A DNA stretch of 64,000 bases from VFMC01 sp963791635 (lineage in GTDB: Bacteria > Actinomycetota > Acidimicrobiia > Acidimicrobiales > Ilumatobacteraceae), in contig CAWBTC010000014.1 in assembly GCA_963791635.1 (NCBI GenBank), forward strand, positions 62,001 through 126,000, read 5' to 3'. The translations under genes and the position numbers were made by a program. The notes under the pieces are model-generated. The model was not told where the DNA came from. It worked only from the letters and a program-made list of their open reading frames with translations, and made no database searches. Numbering within the stretch: the stretch's first letter is position 1; every line of letters begins with the position of its first letter. This document shows positions 35,063 through 45,098 of this stretch, in pieces.

Positions 35063-36253
35063 TCACAGGCCGTCGATGATCGTGGTGGCGGCGTCCACCA
35101 GGTGCTGCGCCCGTGCATCGTTGGCGAGATTCGTCGCCGGCTTGTTCATCACGTAGGCGAAGGCCAGGTCGCGCTCGGGCTGGGCGAAGGCCACAGAGCC
35201 GCCGGCGCCGGGATGTCCGTACGACCCGGGGCCGGCATACGGGGTGAACGGGCCATGGGTCATGAAGCCCATGCCGAACGTGGTGGGCATGATCAGGCAG
35301 GCGTCGGGCTCGTTGTCCGGTGTGACGGTGATCCGGGCCCGGTTGCGCACGTCATCGTCGAGGAGCTTCACGCCGTCGACCTCGGTGATGGTGCAGGCGT
35401 ACACCTTTGCGAGCGAGATCGAGTTGGAGATGCCGTTGGCCGCGGGGATCTCGGCGGCGTGCACGTCGCGTCGGTTGAACGTGTCGTCTCCGGAGAAGGC
35501 ACCGTTCAACGACAGCGCACGACCGCCGTTGGTGTCCGGACCCATGAACATCTCGATCATCGCCTTCACCGCGGGGTCCATCGTGGTGTCGTCGCTCGCC
35601 AATGGTGAGCCCAGGATCGGGGCGACGCGCGACTCGAGCGCCTCGGGGAGACCGATGTAGACCTCGGTGCCGGTCGGACCCGCGATCTCCTCTGCCACGA
35701 ATCGACCGATGCTGCGGTGATCGGGGTCGACGCGTCGGACGAGCTCGCCCGCGAGCCACCCGTAGGTGAGGGCGTGGTAGCCGTGAGTGGAGCCGATCGG
35801 CCACTCCGGCTCGGTGACGGCAAGGCGGGCGGTGATCGTGTCCCAGTCGAGCGCCTCCGCGAGGCTGATCTCGCCTTGCACGCTGAACAGGCCGCACTGG
35901 TGGCTGAGCAGTTGGGCGACGGTGGCCCCACCCTTGCCCTTCGCGGCGAACTCGGGCCAGTACTGCCGCACGGGTGCGTCGTAGTCGATCAGGCCGCGCT
36001 GGGCACAGATCGCCACGGCGATCGCGGTGATGCCCTTGGTGGTGGAGAACACCAGCTGCAGCGTCGTGTCGTCGTAGGGCTGCTCACCACCGTCGAACGA
36101 CCCACCCCACAGGTGCACGACCGGGCGACCACGGTGGTAGATCGCCACCGATGCGCCGGTTTCCTCACCGAGCTCGAAGTTTCTTCGGAACGCCGAGTCC
36201 ACGGCCTCCCAACCAGGTTCGACCATTCCTCCGAAAACGTCATGACTCGTCAT
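35063..36253 (-). CDS. serine hydrolase of the beta-lactamase (class C / EstB) family
   Basis: A 396-residue hydrolase with nucleophile motif STTK (Ser-x-x-Lys) in 'LVFSTTKGITAIAVAI', the tyrosine region HGYHALTYGWLAGELVRR, and a late G-rich HPGAGGSVAFA that replaces the KTG triad. This is the typical esterase EstB/lipase-type branch that hydrolyses esters rather than beta-lactams. No signal peptide. Four nucleotides separate it from the P450, so the two are likely co-transcribed. Confidence 0.87.
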   Translation of the reverse strand: MTSHDVFGGMVEPGWEAVDSAFRRNFELGEETGASVAIYHRGRPVVHLWGGSFDGGEQPYDDTTLQLVFSTTKGITAIAVAICAQRGLIDYDAPVRQYWPEFAAKGKGGATVAQLLSHQCGLFSVQGEISLAEALDWDTITARLAVTEPEWPIGSTHGYHALTYGWLAGELVRRVDPDHRSIGRFVAEEIAGPTGTEVYIGLPEALESRVAPILGSPLASDDTTMDPAVKAMIEMFMGPDTNGGRALSLNGAFSGDDTFNRRDVHAAEIPAANGISNSISLAKVYACTITEVDGVKLLDDDVRNRARITVTPDNEPDACLIMPTTFGMGFMTHGPFTPYAGPGSYGHPGAGGSVAFAQPERDLAFAYVMNKPATNLANDARAQHLVDAATTIIDGL

Positions 36254-36307
36254 GCGACGAACGTAGCCGCCGACGCAAGACGCGAGCTCAGCGAGGGGGC
36301 GGGGCAG

Positions 36308-37129
36308 TCACTCGTGCCAGTTCAGCACCGTGCGCATCGTGGTGTCGAACTCCTCGAAGCTCATCGAGGCCTTGGTCGCCCCAATCAGCTCGGCGTCGGC
36401 CCCCACGGGGTGGCGAAACGCGGGTGGCTCCTGCGTGGCCGCAACGTAGATGGCGTCGGCCACGATCTGAGCCGGTGCCGGCTGGCCGTTCACGAGGGTC
36501 CGCTGCGCCGCACGGAAGCGGGTGAACCTTTCGTACTCTTGCCCGCCCGGAGCCATCGCCACCGCGTGGGTGGCGTTCGAGCCGAGCGCTGTGGCGAACT
36601 GCCCTGGCTCGATGACGTGCACGCGGATGCCGCGGTGCGACAGCTCGAAGTGCATCGCTTCGCTGAGCGCTTCCACTGCGTGCTTGCTCGCCGCATAGAT
36701 GCCGCTGTACGGCGCGCCGACCAGACCGGCGATCGATCCGACGTTGACGATCACACCGGCGCCTTGGGCCAGCATGCCGGGAACGACGGCACGAGCGACT
36801 CGCACCACTCCGGTGACATTGGTATCGAGCTGCCGGGTCACTTCGTCGTCGCTCAACTGGTGCACTGGTCCGAACACCTCGATGCCGGCGTTGTTGATCA
36901 CGATGTCGATCGAACCGACGCTCGCGATCGCCTCGGCCACGGCCGCGTCGACGCTCTCCGACGAGCACACGTCGAGTGCCACTTGGTGGATGTCAGTACG
37001 TTCGTTCAACGCAGCTGACTTTCCCGGCGTGCGCATCGTGGCGACCACGGTGTGGCCGCGGTCGGCGAAGGTGAGCGCAGCGAGCTCGCCGAAGCCGGTG
37101 CTGCAACCGGTGATGAGGACGTTGGCCAT
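36308..37129 (-). CDS. short-chain dehydrogenase/reductase
   Basis: A 273-residue classical SDR: cofactor motif TGCSTGFG, 'ATMRTPGKSAAL' (NADP-type basic residue after strand 2), NNAG, catalytic Ser in NVGSIAG and YAASKHA for the Tyr-x3-Lys pair, then PGQF. Resembles oxidoreductases acting on retinoid or steroid-like alcohols. ATG 37129 is used; the longer frame overlaps the next gene. Transcribed after the monooxygenase gene at 37149. Confidence 0.85.
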   Translation of the reverse strand: MANVLITGCSTGFGELAALTFADRGHTVVATMRTPGKSAALNERTDIHQVALDVCSSESVDAAVAEAIASVGSIDIVINNAGIEVFGPVHQLSDDEVTRQLDTNVTGVVRVARAVVPGMLAQGAGVIVNVGSIAGLVGAPYSGIYAASKHAVEALSEAMHFELSHRGIRVHVIEPGQFATALGSNATHAVAMAPGGQEYERFTRFRAAQRTLVNGQPAPAQIVADAIYVAATQEPPAFRHPVGADAELIGATKASMSFEEFDTTMRTVLNWHE

Positions 37130-37148
37130 GAGGCGTTCCTGGACGCGA

Positions 37149-37454
37149 TCAGCCGAACAGCGGACCGCTGGAGGCGATCTCGTACTTGGTGATGGTGCCC
37201 CGACCGGTGATGAACCCGCCGGAACTGGCACGGAAGGTGGCCATGTGAGGGGTGGCGAAGTGGGCGTCGAGCGCGTCCTGGTCCTCCCACTCCTCGAAGA
37301 TGCACACCTTCGATGCGTCGTCGACGGCGAAGGAGAACTGGTACGCGTGGCACCCGACCTCCTGGAGGGTGGCCTCCATCATCTCGGCGGCCGCGGCGGC
37401 CGCGGCGTCACGCTGAGCAGGGTCGATGATGAGGGAGCCGGCGATCACGATCAT
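37149..37454 (-). CDS. antibiotic biosynthesis monooxygenase (ABM) domain protein
   Basis: A 101-residue ferredoxin-like ABM protein: MIVIAGSLIIDPAQRD at the start, 'CHAYQFSFAVDDASKVCIFEEW' and DALDAHFATPHMATF as in YgiN-type quinol monooxygenases. These small dimeric enzymes oxidise aromatic substrates without cofactors or serve as heme or quinone detoxifiers. ATG 37454 is chosen over a TTG three codons upstream. 19 nt before the SDR start. Confidence 0.82.
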   Translation of the reverse strand: MIVIAGSLIIDPAQRDAAAAAAAEMMEATLQEVGCHAYQFSFAVDDASKVCIFEEWEDQDALDAHFATPHMATFRASSGGFITGRGTITKYEIASSGPLFG

Positions 37455-37519
37455 GCGTGGCAACGTAGCACCGAAATGACGCAGCGTCAGTTATTGGACG
37501 ACGGTGCTACGGTCCAGCC

Positions 37520-38617
37520 GTGGATCACCCAGACGAGCCTCGATGGATCGACTCCGGGCTGCTCGAACCAGAGTCGGCGACGGCCGATCAGCGACGGCAA
37601 CTGCTTGCGTGGTTGTCTGATCGCGGCAACACCATCGATGACATGGTCGAAGCGAATCGGCGTGGCGAGCTGATCGCGCTGGCAGGCGATGGGGCGCTTC
37701 GACCGGGCCCACGCCTGACACCGCGCCAGCTCGCGACACGCGTCGGCATCTCACTCGAGCTCGTTCACGGCGTTCGCCGCGCGTCGGGCTTCCCGGTGCT
37801 CGGACCCGACGACGCCGGCATGACCGAAGAAGACGTCCAGATGTTCGAGCTGTTCAAGCTGGCTGATGCGTTCTTCAGCAGTGACGAGCTGTTGCGACTG
37901 GCGACCGTGATTGGCTCCTCGCTGCGCCGCGTGGCAGATGCTGCCGGCGAGATGTTCCTCCGCGATGTCGAAGCGCCGTTGAAGGCGAGCGCACCGGCTC
38001 CCGAACTCGATCTCGCCCAAGCCAACCTTCAAGGGATCGGGCTTGCTCGCGCCGCTACAGGAGTGTTCGCTCCGATGTTCCTCGCGCACCTCGAGCTGTC
38101 GACGCAGCGGGCGCGTGCGGCGCGCCGTGACAGCGACGACTACGAGACGATGCCGCTCGCAGTCGGTTTCGTCGACCTCAGCGGCTTCACGGAGCGATCG
38201 ATCAACCTGGCCCCGACCGAGCTGCGCGACATGATCGTCGACTTCGAAGCGCGAGCCAACGAGATCGTCGGGGACCATGACGGCCGCGTCATCAAGCTCA
38301 TCGGCGACGAAGTGATGTTCTCCGCCGTCCATGCTGCAGCCGCATGCACCATCGCGCTCGCGCTCACCGCCGCGGCACCCTCGGGCACCCGGGCCCGCGG
38401 GGGCGTCGCCTTCGGCAGCGTGATCGCGAGCGGCGGTGACCTGTACGGGCCGATCGTGAACCTCGCGTCGCGCATCGCCGACATCGCCATCCCGGGCGAG
38501 GTGCTCGTGAACGACGCGATCGCGCTCGACGTGGTTGGCCGGGCGTTCGAACCCGCCGGGCGCCGAAGCCTCAAGGGCTTCAACGACCCGGTTCGGGTGT
38601 GGACGTTGATCGGCTGA
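37520..38617 (+). CDS. class III adenylate cyclase with N-terminal regulatory domain
   Basis: A 365-residue cyclase. Residues about 1-190 form an all-helical regulatory domain like that of mycobacterial Rv1264/Rv2212 (pH- or fatty-acid-sensing in those proteins). The catalytic domain follows: VGFVDLSGFTERS with the first metal Asp (about 219), KLIGDEVMFS with the second (about 263), and NLASRIADIA. The Lys before LIGDE fits an adenylate cyclase. GTG start. Probably soluble, making cAMP from ATP as a homodimer. Confidence 0.87.
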   Translation: MDHPDEPRWIDSGLLEPESATADQRRQLLAWLSDRGNTIDDMVEANRRGELIALAGDGALRPGPRLTPRQLATRVGISLELVHGVRRASGFPVLGPDDAGMTEEDVQMFELFKLADAFFSSDELLRLATVIGSSLRRVADAAGEMFLRDVEAPLKASAPAPELDLAQANLQGIGLARAATGVFAPMFLAHLELSTQRARAARRDSDDYETMPLAVGFVDLSGFTERSINLAPTELRDMIVDFEARANEIVGDHDGRVIKLIGDEVMFSAVHAAAACTIALALTAAAPSGTRARGGVAFGSVIASGGDLYGPIVNLASRIADIAIPGEVLVNDAIALDVVGRAFEPAGRRSLKGFNDPVRVWTLIG

Positions 38618-38632
38618 GACCGACTGCGGGGA

Positions 38633-39689
38633 TCAGACCCCGTCGACGATCTCGCGGAGGGTCTCGATCTGCTTGACGGCATCGGGACCGACGGGGTTCA
38701 CCGACAGCACCGTCACCCCGGCCTCCTTGAACGCGCCGACGCGCTCCTTGACGTAGCTCTTCGGCCCGACGAGGTTCGCCAGCTCCAGCCATTCGCCCGG
38801 CAGGGCGGCAGCGGCTTCGTCCTTCTTGCCCTCGAGGTACAGGTCCTGGACATCGACGGCTTCCTTCTCGTAGCCGTAGGCGCGAGCGATGTCGTTGTAG
38901 AAGTTCTTGCCACGCGCACCCATGCCGCCGACGTACAGCGCCATGTTCGGGCGGCCGTAGTCGAGGATCTTGGTGCGGGCCTCGCCCACGAGGTCCTCGC
39001 CGATGGCGAGCATGCCACCGGCCGAGATGTCGAGCTGCTTGCGGCTCGGGTCGCGCTTGGCGAGGCCGGCCTTCAGCTGCGGACCCCACACGTTGTGGTA
39101 CTTCTCGGGGATGAACATGATCGGCAGCCAGCCGTCGGCGATCTCGGCGGTGGCCTCGACGCTGCGGTCCTTGAGGCTCGCCCACCAGATCGGGATGTCG
39201 CTGCGCAGCGGGTGGTTGATGATCTTCAGCGGCTTGCCCAGACCGGTGCCCTGCCCCTCGGGCAGCGGCGCCTGGAACGTCTTGCCCTGGTAGTCGAACT
39301 TCTCCTCGCGCTTCCAGATCATGCGGCAGGCTTCGATGTACTCCTTGATGCGCTGCATCGGCTTCTCGTAGGGCACGCCGTGGAAGCCCTCGATCACCTG
39401 CGGGCCGCTGGCGCCGAGGCCGAGGATGAACCGGCCATCGCTCACGTAGTCGCAGCCGGCGGCGGTCATCGCCATCAGCGCAGCGGTGCGGCGAGTAGAC
39501 GTTGACGATGCCGGTGCCGATCTCGACCCGCTCGGTCTTCGCGGCGAGGTAGCCGACCTGGCTGATCGCGTCGAAGCTGTACGCCTCGGCGATCCACACC
39601 TGGTCGAGGCCCGCCTTCTCCAGCTCGACCACACGCTGCACGGCCTCCTTGAACCCGCCTGCGTAGTTGATCATCATCGAGAGCTTCAT
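38633..39689 (-). pseudogene. LLM class F420-dependent oxidoreductase, one-base frameshift
   Basis: A bacterial luciferase-like monooxygenase of the F420-using group (Rv3520c-like). The N-terminus (MKLSMMINYAGGFKEAVQ, then VVELEKAGLDQVWIAEAYSFD) ends at VNVYS near 39497 and continues in the next frame as RTAALMAMTAAGCDYVSDGRF, with the LGLGASGPQV loop and a full C-terminus ending EIVDGV. Removing one G at 39490/39491 restores a continuous 351-residue protein. The enzyme would use F420H2, which fits fbiC at 3639. Probably functional in the real organism. Confidence 0.8.
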
Positions 39690-39766
39690 CGGTCGTCCCC
39701 TTCGTTGCACTTGTCGGCGCCCGGGGTTCTGCGACCCTGGCTGATCCGTGGCTGATCCGTAGCCGA

Positions 39767-40613
39767 TCAGCTCAGTGGCTGGTTCAGCTGCGCCGACGAT
39801 ACGTGACCGTCGTTGAGGTTTCCCGATCGAAGCCCGTCGAGATCGAGGGTGACGTACCGGTAGCCACACCGCTTGACCGCGTCGACCACATCGCTCACGA
39901 CGCTCCACCACGTCGGCGATGCGGGCGAGCGGCACCTCGAGACGTGCCGTGTCGCCGTAGTGGCGCACGCGCAGCTCGGTGAAGCCGAGCCGGCGCAGGC
40001 CTGCCTCGGCACGGTCGATCTGGCTGAGCAGCCCCACCGACACCTCGGTGCCGTAGGGGATTCGGCTGGCGAGGCACGCCGCGGCAGGCTTGTCCCAGGT
40101 GCGCAGGTCGAGCTGTCGCGACGCGTCGCGCAGCATCGCCTTGGTGAAGCCGGCGTCGACGAGGGGGAATGCGGCACCTTGCTCGATGGCGGCGCGCCTG
40201 GCCCGGGCGATGATCGCCCAGGTCGTCGAGGTTCACGCCCAGCACCACGATGGCGCCTTCGCCAGCAGCGATGGGCGCCACCACGTCCATCAACTCGGCC
40301 TTGCAGTGGTAGCAGCGGTCGATGCCGTTGCTCCGGTAGGCAGCGCGCTCCATCTCGTACGTGGTGACCGGCGTCCAACGCAGGCCCCACTCGCTGCGCG
40401 AGCAGCGCGGCACTCCGCCTCCTCGTCACCGGCCAGCGACGGCGAGACCGCGGTGACGGCGTGGGCGTTGTCACCCAGCACACGGTGCGCGACGGCCGCC
40501 AGGAACGCCGAGTCCGCACCGCCGCTGAATGCCACCACCACGCGGCCGAGGTCGCGCAGGATCTCCTCCAGCCGTGCCAGTGCAGGAGCGATGGTGGGCG
40601 CGAGCTCGGTCAC
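39767..40613 (-). pseudogene. larE: LarE family ATP-dependent sulfur transferase, several frameshifts
   Basis: Homologous over its whole length to LarE/ExsB-type PP-loop proteins: the AFSGGADSAFLAAVAH P-loop, VTAVSPSLAGDEE, DRCYHCKAEL, VNLDDLGDHRPG, 'WDKPAAACLASRIPYGT' with the sulfur-donor Cys, and YRYVTLDLDGLRSGNLN. These blocks lie in four successive frames, with shifts near 40401-40410, 40189-40193 and 39897-39905. LarE makes the nickel-pincer cofactor of lactate racemase; other Lar genes are not in the window. Either a decaying gene or a poorly resolved sequence. Confidence 0.75.
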
Positions 40614-40768
40614 GCCACGACGCTACCCGGCACCGGCCACCAGGAGCCCGAGCCCCGGACGGCCGCGAGCGCAGGCACACTCCGAACTGGCGACGCCGTC
40701 CGTCGGCGGACCGAGATCAGGGCCAACGACCCTGACACCCGCGGGTCGCCAGGTGCGAGGATGAGACG

Positions 40769-41764
40769 ATGGCCGACCGGACAGGTGCGCTCGCGACGAG
40801 CCTCCCCGCGTCCTCGACCCGGATGCTGCTGCAATGCACCGGCCTCGTGCGTCGCTTCGGCGAGCGCACGGCGGTGGACGGCGTCAGCTTCGAGATCGCG
40901 CCTGGTGAGACCTATGGGCTGCTGGGCCCGAACGGCGCCGGCAAGACCACGACGATCTCGATGATCGCCGGCATCCTCGCACCGGATGCCGGCACGGTGG
41001 TGATCGACGGACGGCCGGTCACCGTCAACGATCACGAGGGCAAACGGACACTGGGGTACGTGCCGCAGCAGATCGCACTCTTCGACGATCTGAGCGCGAG
41101 CGAAAATCTCCGATTCTTCGGTGGGCTACAGGGTTTGCGCGGTGCGGAGCTGGCGCGGCGCATGGCCGCCACACTCGACCTCGTCGGGCTGGCTGATCGA
41201 GCGGGCGACCGGATCAGCACGTTCTCCGGCGGCATGCAGCGCCGCGCGAACATCGCCGTCGGTCTGCTGCACGAACCGCGGCTGCTCGTGCTCGACGAGC
41301 CAACCGCAGGTGTGGATCCGCAGAGCCGCAACCAGATCCTCGAGAGCATCGAGCGTCTCAGCGACGCGGGCATGGCGGTGCTGTACACCACTCACTACAT
41401 GGAGGAGGCCGAACGGCTGTGCGACCGCGTCGGCATCATCGACGCCGGCCGCCTGATCGCCGAGGGCACACGCCGCGAGCTCGTCGGGCAGATCGGCGAG
41501 CACGACCACCTCATCGTGCGCGGCGCCGGCATGATCGATCGCCTCGCCGTGGCAGCCCGCGACATCGCAGGCGTGGTCTCCGCACGAGTGACTCAAGATG
41601 TGCTCGATGTGGAGGTAGCCGACGCTGCCGCGGCGCTCCCTGCTCTCGTCGGTGCCGCGCGTGCCGCTGGCGTGACCGTCACCGGGATCGAGGTGCGGGA
41701 ACCGAACCTGGAGGCGGTGTTCTTGCACCTCACGGGCAAGGCGCTGCGCGACCGGGCGGAGTGA
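40769..41764 (+). CDS. ABC transporter ATP-binding protein (DrrA-like)
   Basis: A 331-residue ATPase: Walker A GPNGAGKTT, Q-loop YVPQQIALFDDL, signature FSGGMQRR, Walker B LLVLDEPTAGVD, and switch HYMEEAERLCDRV. The C-terminal extension ends in the usual 'EPNLEAVFLHLTGKAL'. First gene of a three-gene efflux unit with overlapping start/stop codons. Drug or lipid export is likely; no substrate clue. Confidence 0.9.
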   Translation: MADRTGALATSLPASSTRMLLQCTGLVRRFGERTAVDGVSFEIAPGETYGLLGPNGAGKTTTISMIAGILAPDAGTVVIDGRPVTVNDHEGKRTLGYVPQQIALFDDLSASENLRFFGGLQGLRGAELARRMAATLDLVGLADRAGDRISTFSGGMQRRANIAVGLLHEPRLLVLDEPTAGVDPQSRNQILESIERLSDAGMAVLYTTHYMEEAERLCDRVGIIDAGRLIAEGTRRELVGQIGEHDHLIVRGAGMIDRLAVAARDIAGVVSARVTQDVLDVEVADAAAALPALVGAARAAGVTVTGIEVREPNLEAVFLHLTGKALRDRAE

Positions 41765-42957
41765 GCGTCATGCGCCGGGTCGCACCACCTGCCTGGTTGC
41801 TCGTCGCCCAGGTGGAACTGCGCCGACGGATCCGCAACCGGTCGGCGATCGTCACGGCATTCGTCGGTCCGCTGGCACTGGCCACGGTGTTCGGCATGCT
41901 GTTGGGCGACACGTCGTCGCTGTCGATCGAGATCGGGGTCGCCGATGCCGATCGGAGCGAGGTGACGGCTGCCTTCGTCGAGGGGTTGATCACCTCCGGC
42001 GGGCCGGACAGTCCGGTCACGTTCGTTGCGATGGACGCCCCGTCCGACCTCGATGCCGTTCGACGGGCCGTGGACGACGACGACGTGAACGCCGCGATCG
42101 TCGTCCCGGCGGGGTTCGGCGACGCCATCGCGACGGGCGGGAGCGCCGAGCTGGGGGTCGTGCGAGATCCCGACGGCGAGGTGTCGGGAGAGATCGCGGC
42201 GTCCGTCGCCCGCCAGTTCGCGGCGAGCCTGGAAGCACGACGGCTGGCGGCAGCGACCGCGGCAGCATTCGGCGTCACCGTCACGCCGGCCGATCTGGTG
42301 GACTTCATCGACTCCACCGACACTGCGCTCGAGCAGGTCCCCCCGGGCGGCGGCGAGCTCGATCCGGCTGCGTTCTTCGGTGTCGCGATGTCGATCATGT
42401 TCCTGTTCTTCACCGTCTCGTTCGCGCCGCGCAGCATCGTGGCGGAGCGGGCGATCGGCGTGTTGCCGCGGATGCTCGCCTCATCAGCCACCGCCGCTTC
42501 GATCGTCGTCGGCAAGGTCGTCGCCGTCGCTCTGCTCGGGCTGAGTGGCTTCATGACGGTGTGGGCGGTGACCGAGTTGGCGTTCGGAGCACCATGGGGA
42601 TCGCCGTCGGCCGTCGTGGTCACGATGCTCGCGACCGTGCTGGCCATCGCCGGAGTGGCGACGTTCGTCTGCGCGCTCGCCCGGACCGAGGCGCAGGCAG
42701 ACGGTTACACGTCGATGGTCGCTTTCGTCCTGGCGCTGCTCGGCGGCAACTTCATCGGCCCGGGCCAGGCGCCCGCCGCGCTCCGCTCGGTGGCCCGGTT
42801 GACTCCCAACGGACAGGCGCTGGACGCATTCACGCGCATCGCAGTCGACGATGCGGGAGTCAGCGACCTGGCGCGTCAGCTGTCGGTCCTGGCCGCGATC
42901 GGCGTCGTGTTCGGAGCGATCGGCCTCGTGCGGATGGGCAAGGTGATCCGCGCATGA
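41761..42957 (+). CDS. ABC-2 exporter permease with large extracytoplasmic domain, subunit 1
   Basis: A 398-residue ABC-2 permease of the YhgE/linearmycin-resistance style. It has one N-terminal helix (about 28-46), an extracytoplasmic region to about residue 200 and five C-terminal helices. GTG 41761 overlaps the ATPase stop (GTGA); an ATG three codons later is an alternative. The ATPase-contact loop 'AERAIGVLPRMLASS' is conserved. Pairs with the next permease. Confidence 0.82.
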   Translation: MSVMRRVAPPAWLLVAQVELRRRIRNRSAIVTAFVGPLALATVFGMLLGDTSSLSIEIGVADADRSEVTAAFVEGLITSGGPDSPVTFVAMDAPSDLDAVRRAVDDDDVNAAIVVPAGFGDAIATGGSAELGVVRDPDGEVSGEIAASVARQFAASLEARRLAAATAAAFGVTVTPADLVDFIDSTDTALEQVPPGGGELDPAAFFGVAMSIMFLFFTVSFAPRSIVAERAIGVLPRMLASSATAASIVVGKVVAVALLGLSGFMTVWAVTELAFGAPWGSPSAVVVTMLATVLAIAGVATFVCALARTEAQADGYTSMVAFVLALLGGNFIGPGQAPAALRSVARLTPNGQALDAFTRIAVDDAGVSDLARQLSVLAAIGVVFGAIGLVRMGKVIRA

Positions 42958-44174
42958 CCGGTCTCGCCGCTCCCGCGCCGGCGCACGGTTCCACCGCATG
43001 GGCGTCGATCCGCCACTTCGTGCGTGTCGTGCTTCGCCAGATCGTCGGCGACCGCACGGCCATGTTCTTCATCCTCGTGCTCCCGGTCGTGGTGATCGTC
43101 GTGATCGGCGCAACCTTCGGATCGGCCGCGTCGTTCGAGATCGGTGTGGTTCGACTCTCCACGGTGACGACGGCTGGCGGCACCGCGAGCGCGATCGAGC
43201 AGCACCTCCGAGACGCCGACGGCGTGAGCGTGGAGGTGTTCACGAGCATCGACGAGATGCGCGGAGCCGTACGGCGCCAAGCACTGTCGCTCGGCGTCGT
43301 CTTCGCCGACGGCCTCGACGCTGAGATCGCAGCGGGCCGAACCGGGATCACCCTGGTCGCCGACCCTGCATCACAGAGCGCGCAGGCGGCACTCGACATC
43401 GTGCGCTCGGCGGTGGCGACCGAGCTCTCCCCCGCCGACGCGGCCCGATTTGCCGCCGACCTCGCCGGCATCGGCATCGATGACGCCACGTCGATGGCAG
43501 CCTCCGTCCAGGCATCCATGCCTCCCGTGCTCGTCAGCGTGGACAACGTCGGCGAGGCCCGCGAGGCAGACCTCAGTGCGTTCTCACTCACCGCGCCACA
43601 GAACCTCGTCCTGTTCGTGTTCATCAATGCAATGGCCGGTGGTGCCTCGCTCGTGAGGATGCGGCGGATGGGCGTGCTGCGACGGGTGCTCGCCGGCCCG
43701 GCCGGTGCAGGCGATGTGGTGATCGGCGTGACTGCCGCATGGTTCCTCGTCGCGCTGCTCCAGTCGCTGTTGATCATGGCGATCGGCGGACTGCTGTTCG
43801 GGGTGTCGTGGGGCGATCCGGTGGCTGCCGGATCGTTGTTGGTGGTGTTCTCCGCGGTCGGAGCGGGCGCAGGCCTGATGGTCGGCTCGCTCGGCGGCAA
43901 CGAGGATCGCGTCTCCGCGATGGGCCCGCCGGTCGGCATCGTCCTGGGAGCACTCGGCGGCTGCATGGTCCCGCTCGAGGTGTTCCCGGCAAGCATGCTC
44001 ACGGTCGCCAAGGCGGTGCCGCACTACTGGGCGATGAAGGCATGGCAGCGCCTCGTGTTCGATGGCGAAGGACTCGGGGCCATCGCGATGCCGCTCCTCG
44101 TACTGGTCGGCTTCGCGACCGTGTTCCTGTTGGTGGCGATGCGGGCGCTGCATCTCGGCCTCACGCGGGGCTGA
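42954..44174 (+). CDS. ABC-2 exporter permease with large extracytoplasmic domain, subunit 2
   Basis: A 406-residue permease homologous to subunit 1: an N-terminal helix (FFILVLPVVVIVVIG), an extracytoplasmic domain to about residue 215, then the MRRMGVLRRVLAGPAG coupling loop and five helices. ATG overlaps the previous stop (ATGA). The three genes 40769-44174 form one transporter. Confidence 0.82.
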   Translation: MTGLAAPAPAHGSTAWASIRHFVRVVLRQIVGDRTAMFFILVLPVVVIVVIGATFGSAASFEIGVVRLSTVTTAGGTASAIEQHLRDADGVSVEVFTSIDEMRGAVRRQALSLGVVFADGLDAEIAAGRTGITLVADPASQSAQAALDIVRSAVATELSPADAARFAADLAGIGIDDATSMAASVQASMPPVLVSVDNVGEAREADLSAFSLTAPQNLVLFVFINAMAGGASLVRMRRMGVLRRVLAGPAGAGDVVIGVTAAWFLVALLQSLLIMAIGGLLFGVSWGDPVAAGSLLVVFSAVGAGAGLMVGSLGGNEDRVSAMGPPVGIVLGALGGCMVPLEVFPASMLTVAKAVPHYWAMKAWQRLVFDGEGLGAIAMPLLVLVGFATVFLLVAMRALHLGLTRG

Positions 44175-44231
44175 CCGCTCGGCTGACCTGGGGATGACCG
44201 GCGCCTCACCCGCCATGCCTACGCTGTCCGG

Positions 44232-45080
44232 GTGACCATCGAAGAGGCGCCCTATGCGCAGAACATCCCGGCGGACGAGTCGCTCAAGCGTGTGCGCATC
44301 CGTCATTTCCGCCGGGCGAAGCAACAGGGCATCAAGATCACGGGTCTCACCAGCTACGACTTCTTGTCGGCGTCCATCTTCGACCGTGCAGGCATCGACT
44401 TCCTGCTCGTCGGCGACAGTGCCGGCAACGCCGTCTTCGGCTACGACACCACGCTCCCGGTCACCAACGACGAGTTGATCCCGCTGTGTCGCGCCGTGGT
44501 GCGAGCGGTGAAGCGAGCCCTCGTGGTCGCCGACATGCCCTTTGGCTCGTACGAGGTCGGCCCTGACGAAGCACTCCACACGGCCATCCGGTTCATGAAG
44601 GAGACCGGTGCACACGCAGTGAAGCTCGAAGGCGGCGTGCGCAGCGCCAAACAGATCGAGGCGATCGTGCGCGCCGGGATTCCCGTGATGGCCCACATCG
44701 GTTTCACACCGCAGAGCGAGCACGGCCTCGGCGGCCACATCATCCAGGGTCGCGGCGAGGGGGCCGCGGCGCTCTTGGAGGACGCGATGGCGGTCGAGGA
44801 AGCGGGCGCGTTCGCGGTGGTGCTCGAGATGGTGCCGTCCGCGGTGGCTGCGCAGGTGACCAAGGCCCTCACGATCCCCACGATCAGTGTCGGCGCGGGA
44901 CCTGACTGTGACGGCCAGCTGATGGTGTGGACCGACTGGGCAGGTTTCACCACCGGCCGCATCCCACGCTTCGTGAAGCAGTACGCCCAGATCGCCGACG
45001 TGCTGTACGACGCGGCCGTCGCATACCGCGAGGACGTCGAGGCCTCGGTCTACCCCGCGCCGGAGCACGAGTACGAGTGA
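44232..45080 (+). CDS. panB: 3-methyl-2-oxobutanoate hydroxymethyltransferase
   Basis: A 282-residue PanB, the first committed enzyme of pantothenate synthesis, which transfers a hydroxymethyl group from methylene-THF to alpha-ketoisovalerate. Hallmarks: ITGLTSYDFLSASIFDRAG, LLVGDSAGNAVFGYDTTLPV (Mg-binding Asp), VVADMPFGSYE, VKLEGG and AHIGFTPQS, and IPTISVGAGPDCDGQ. GTG start. Other pan genes are absent from the window. Confidence 0.95.
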   Translation: MTIEEAPYAQNIPADESLKRVRIRHFRRAKQQGIKITGLTSYDFLSASIFDRAGIDFLLVGDSAGNAVFGYDTTLPVTNDELIPLCRAVVRAVKRALVVADMPFGSYEVGPDEALHTAIRFMKETGAHAVKLEGGVRSAKQIEAIVRAGIPVMAHIGFTPQSEHGLGGHIIQGRGEGAAALLEDAMAVEEAGAFAVVLEMVPSAVAAQVTKALTIPTISVGAGPDCDGQLMVWTDWAGFTTGRIPRFVKQYAQIADVLYDAAVAYREDVEASVYPAPEHEYE

Positions 45081-45098
45081 CCGGACCCGGCAGCCGGA

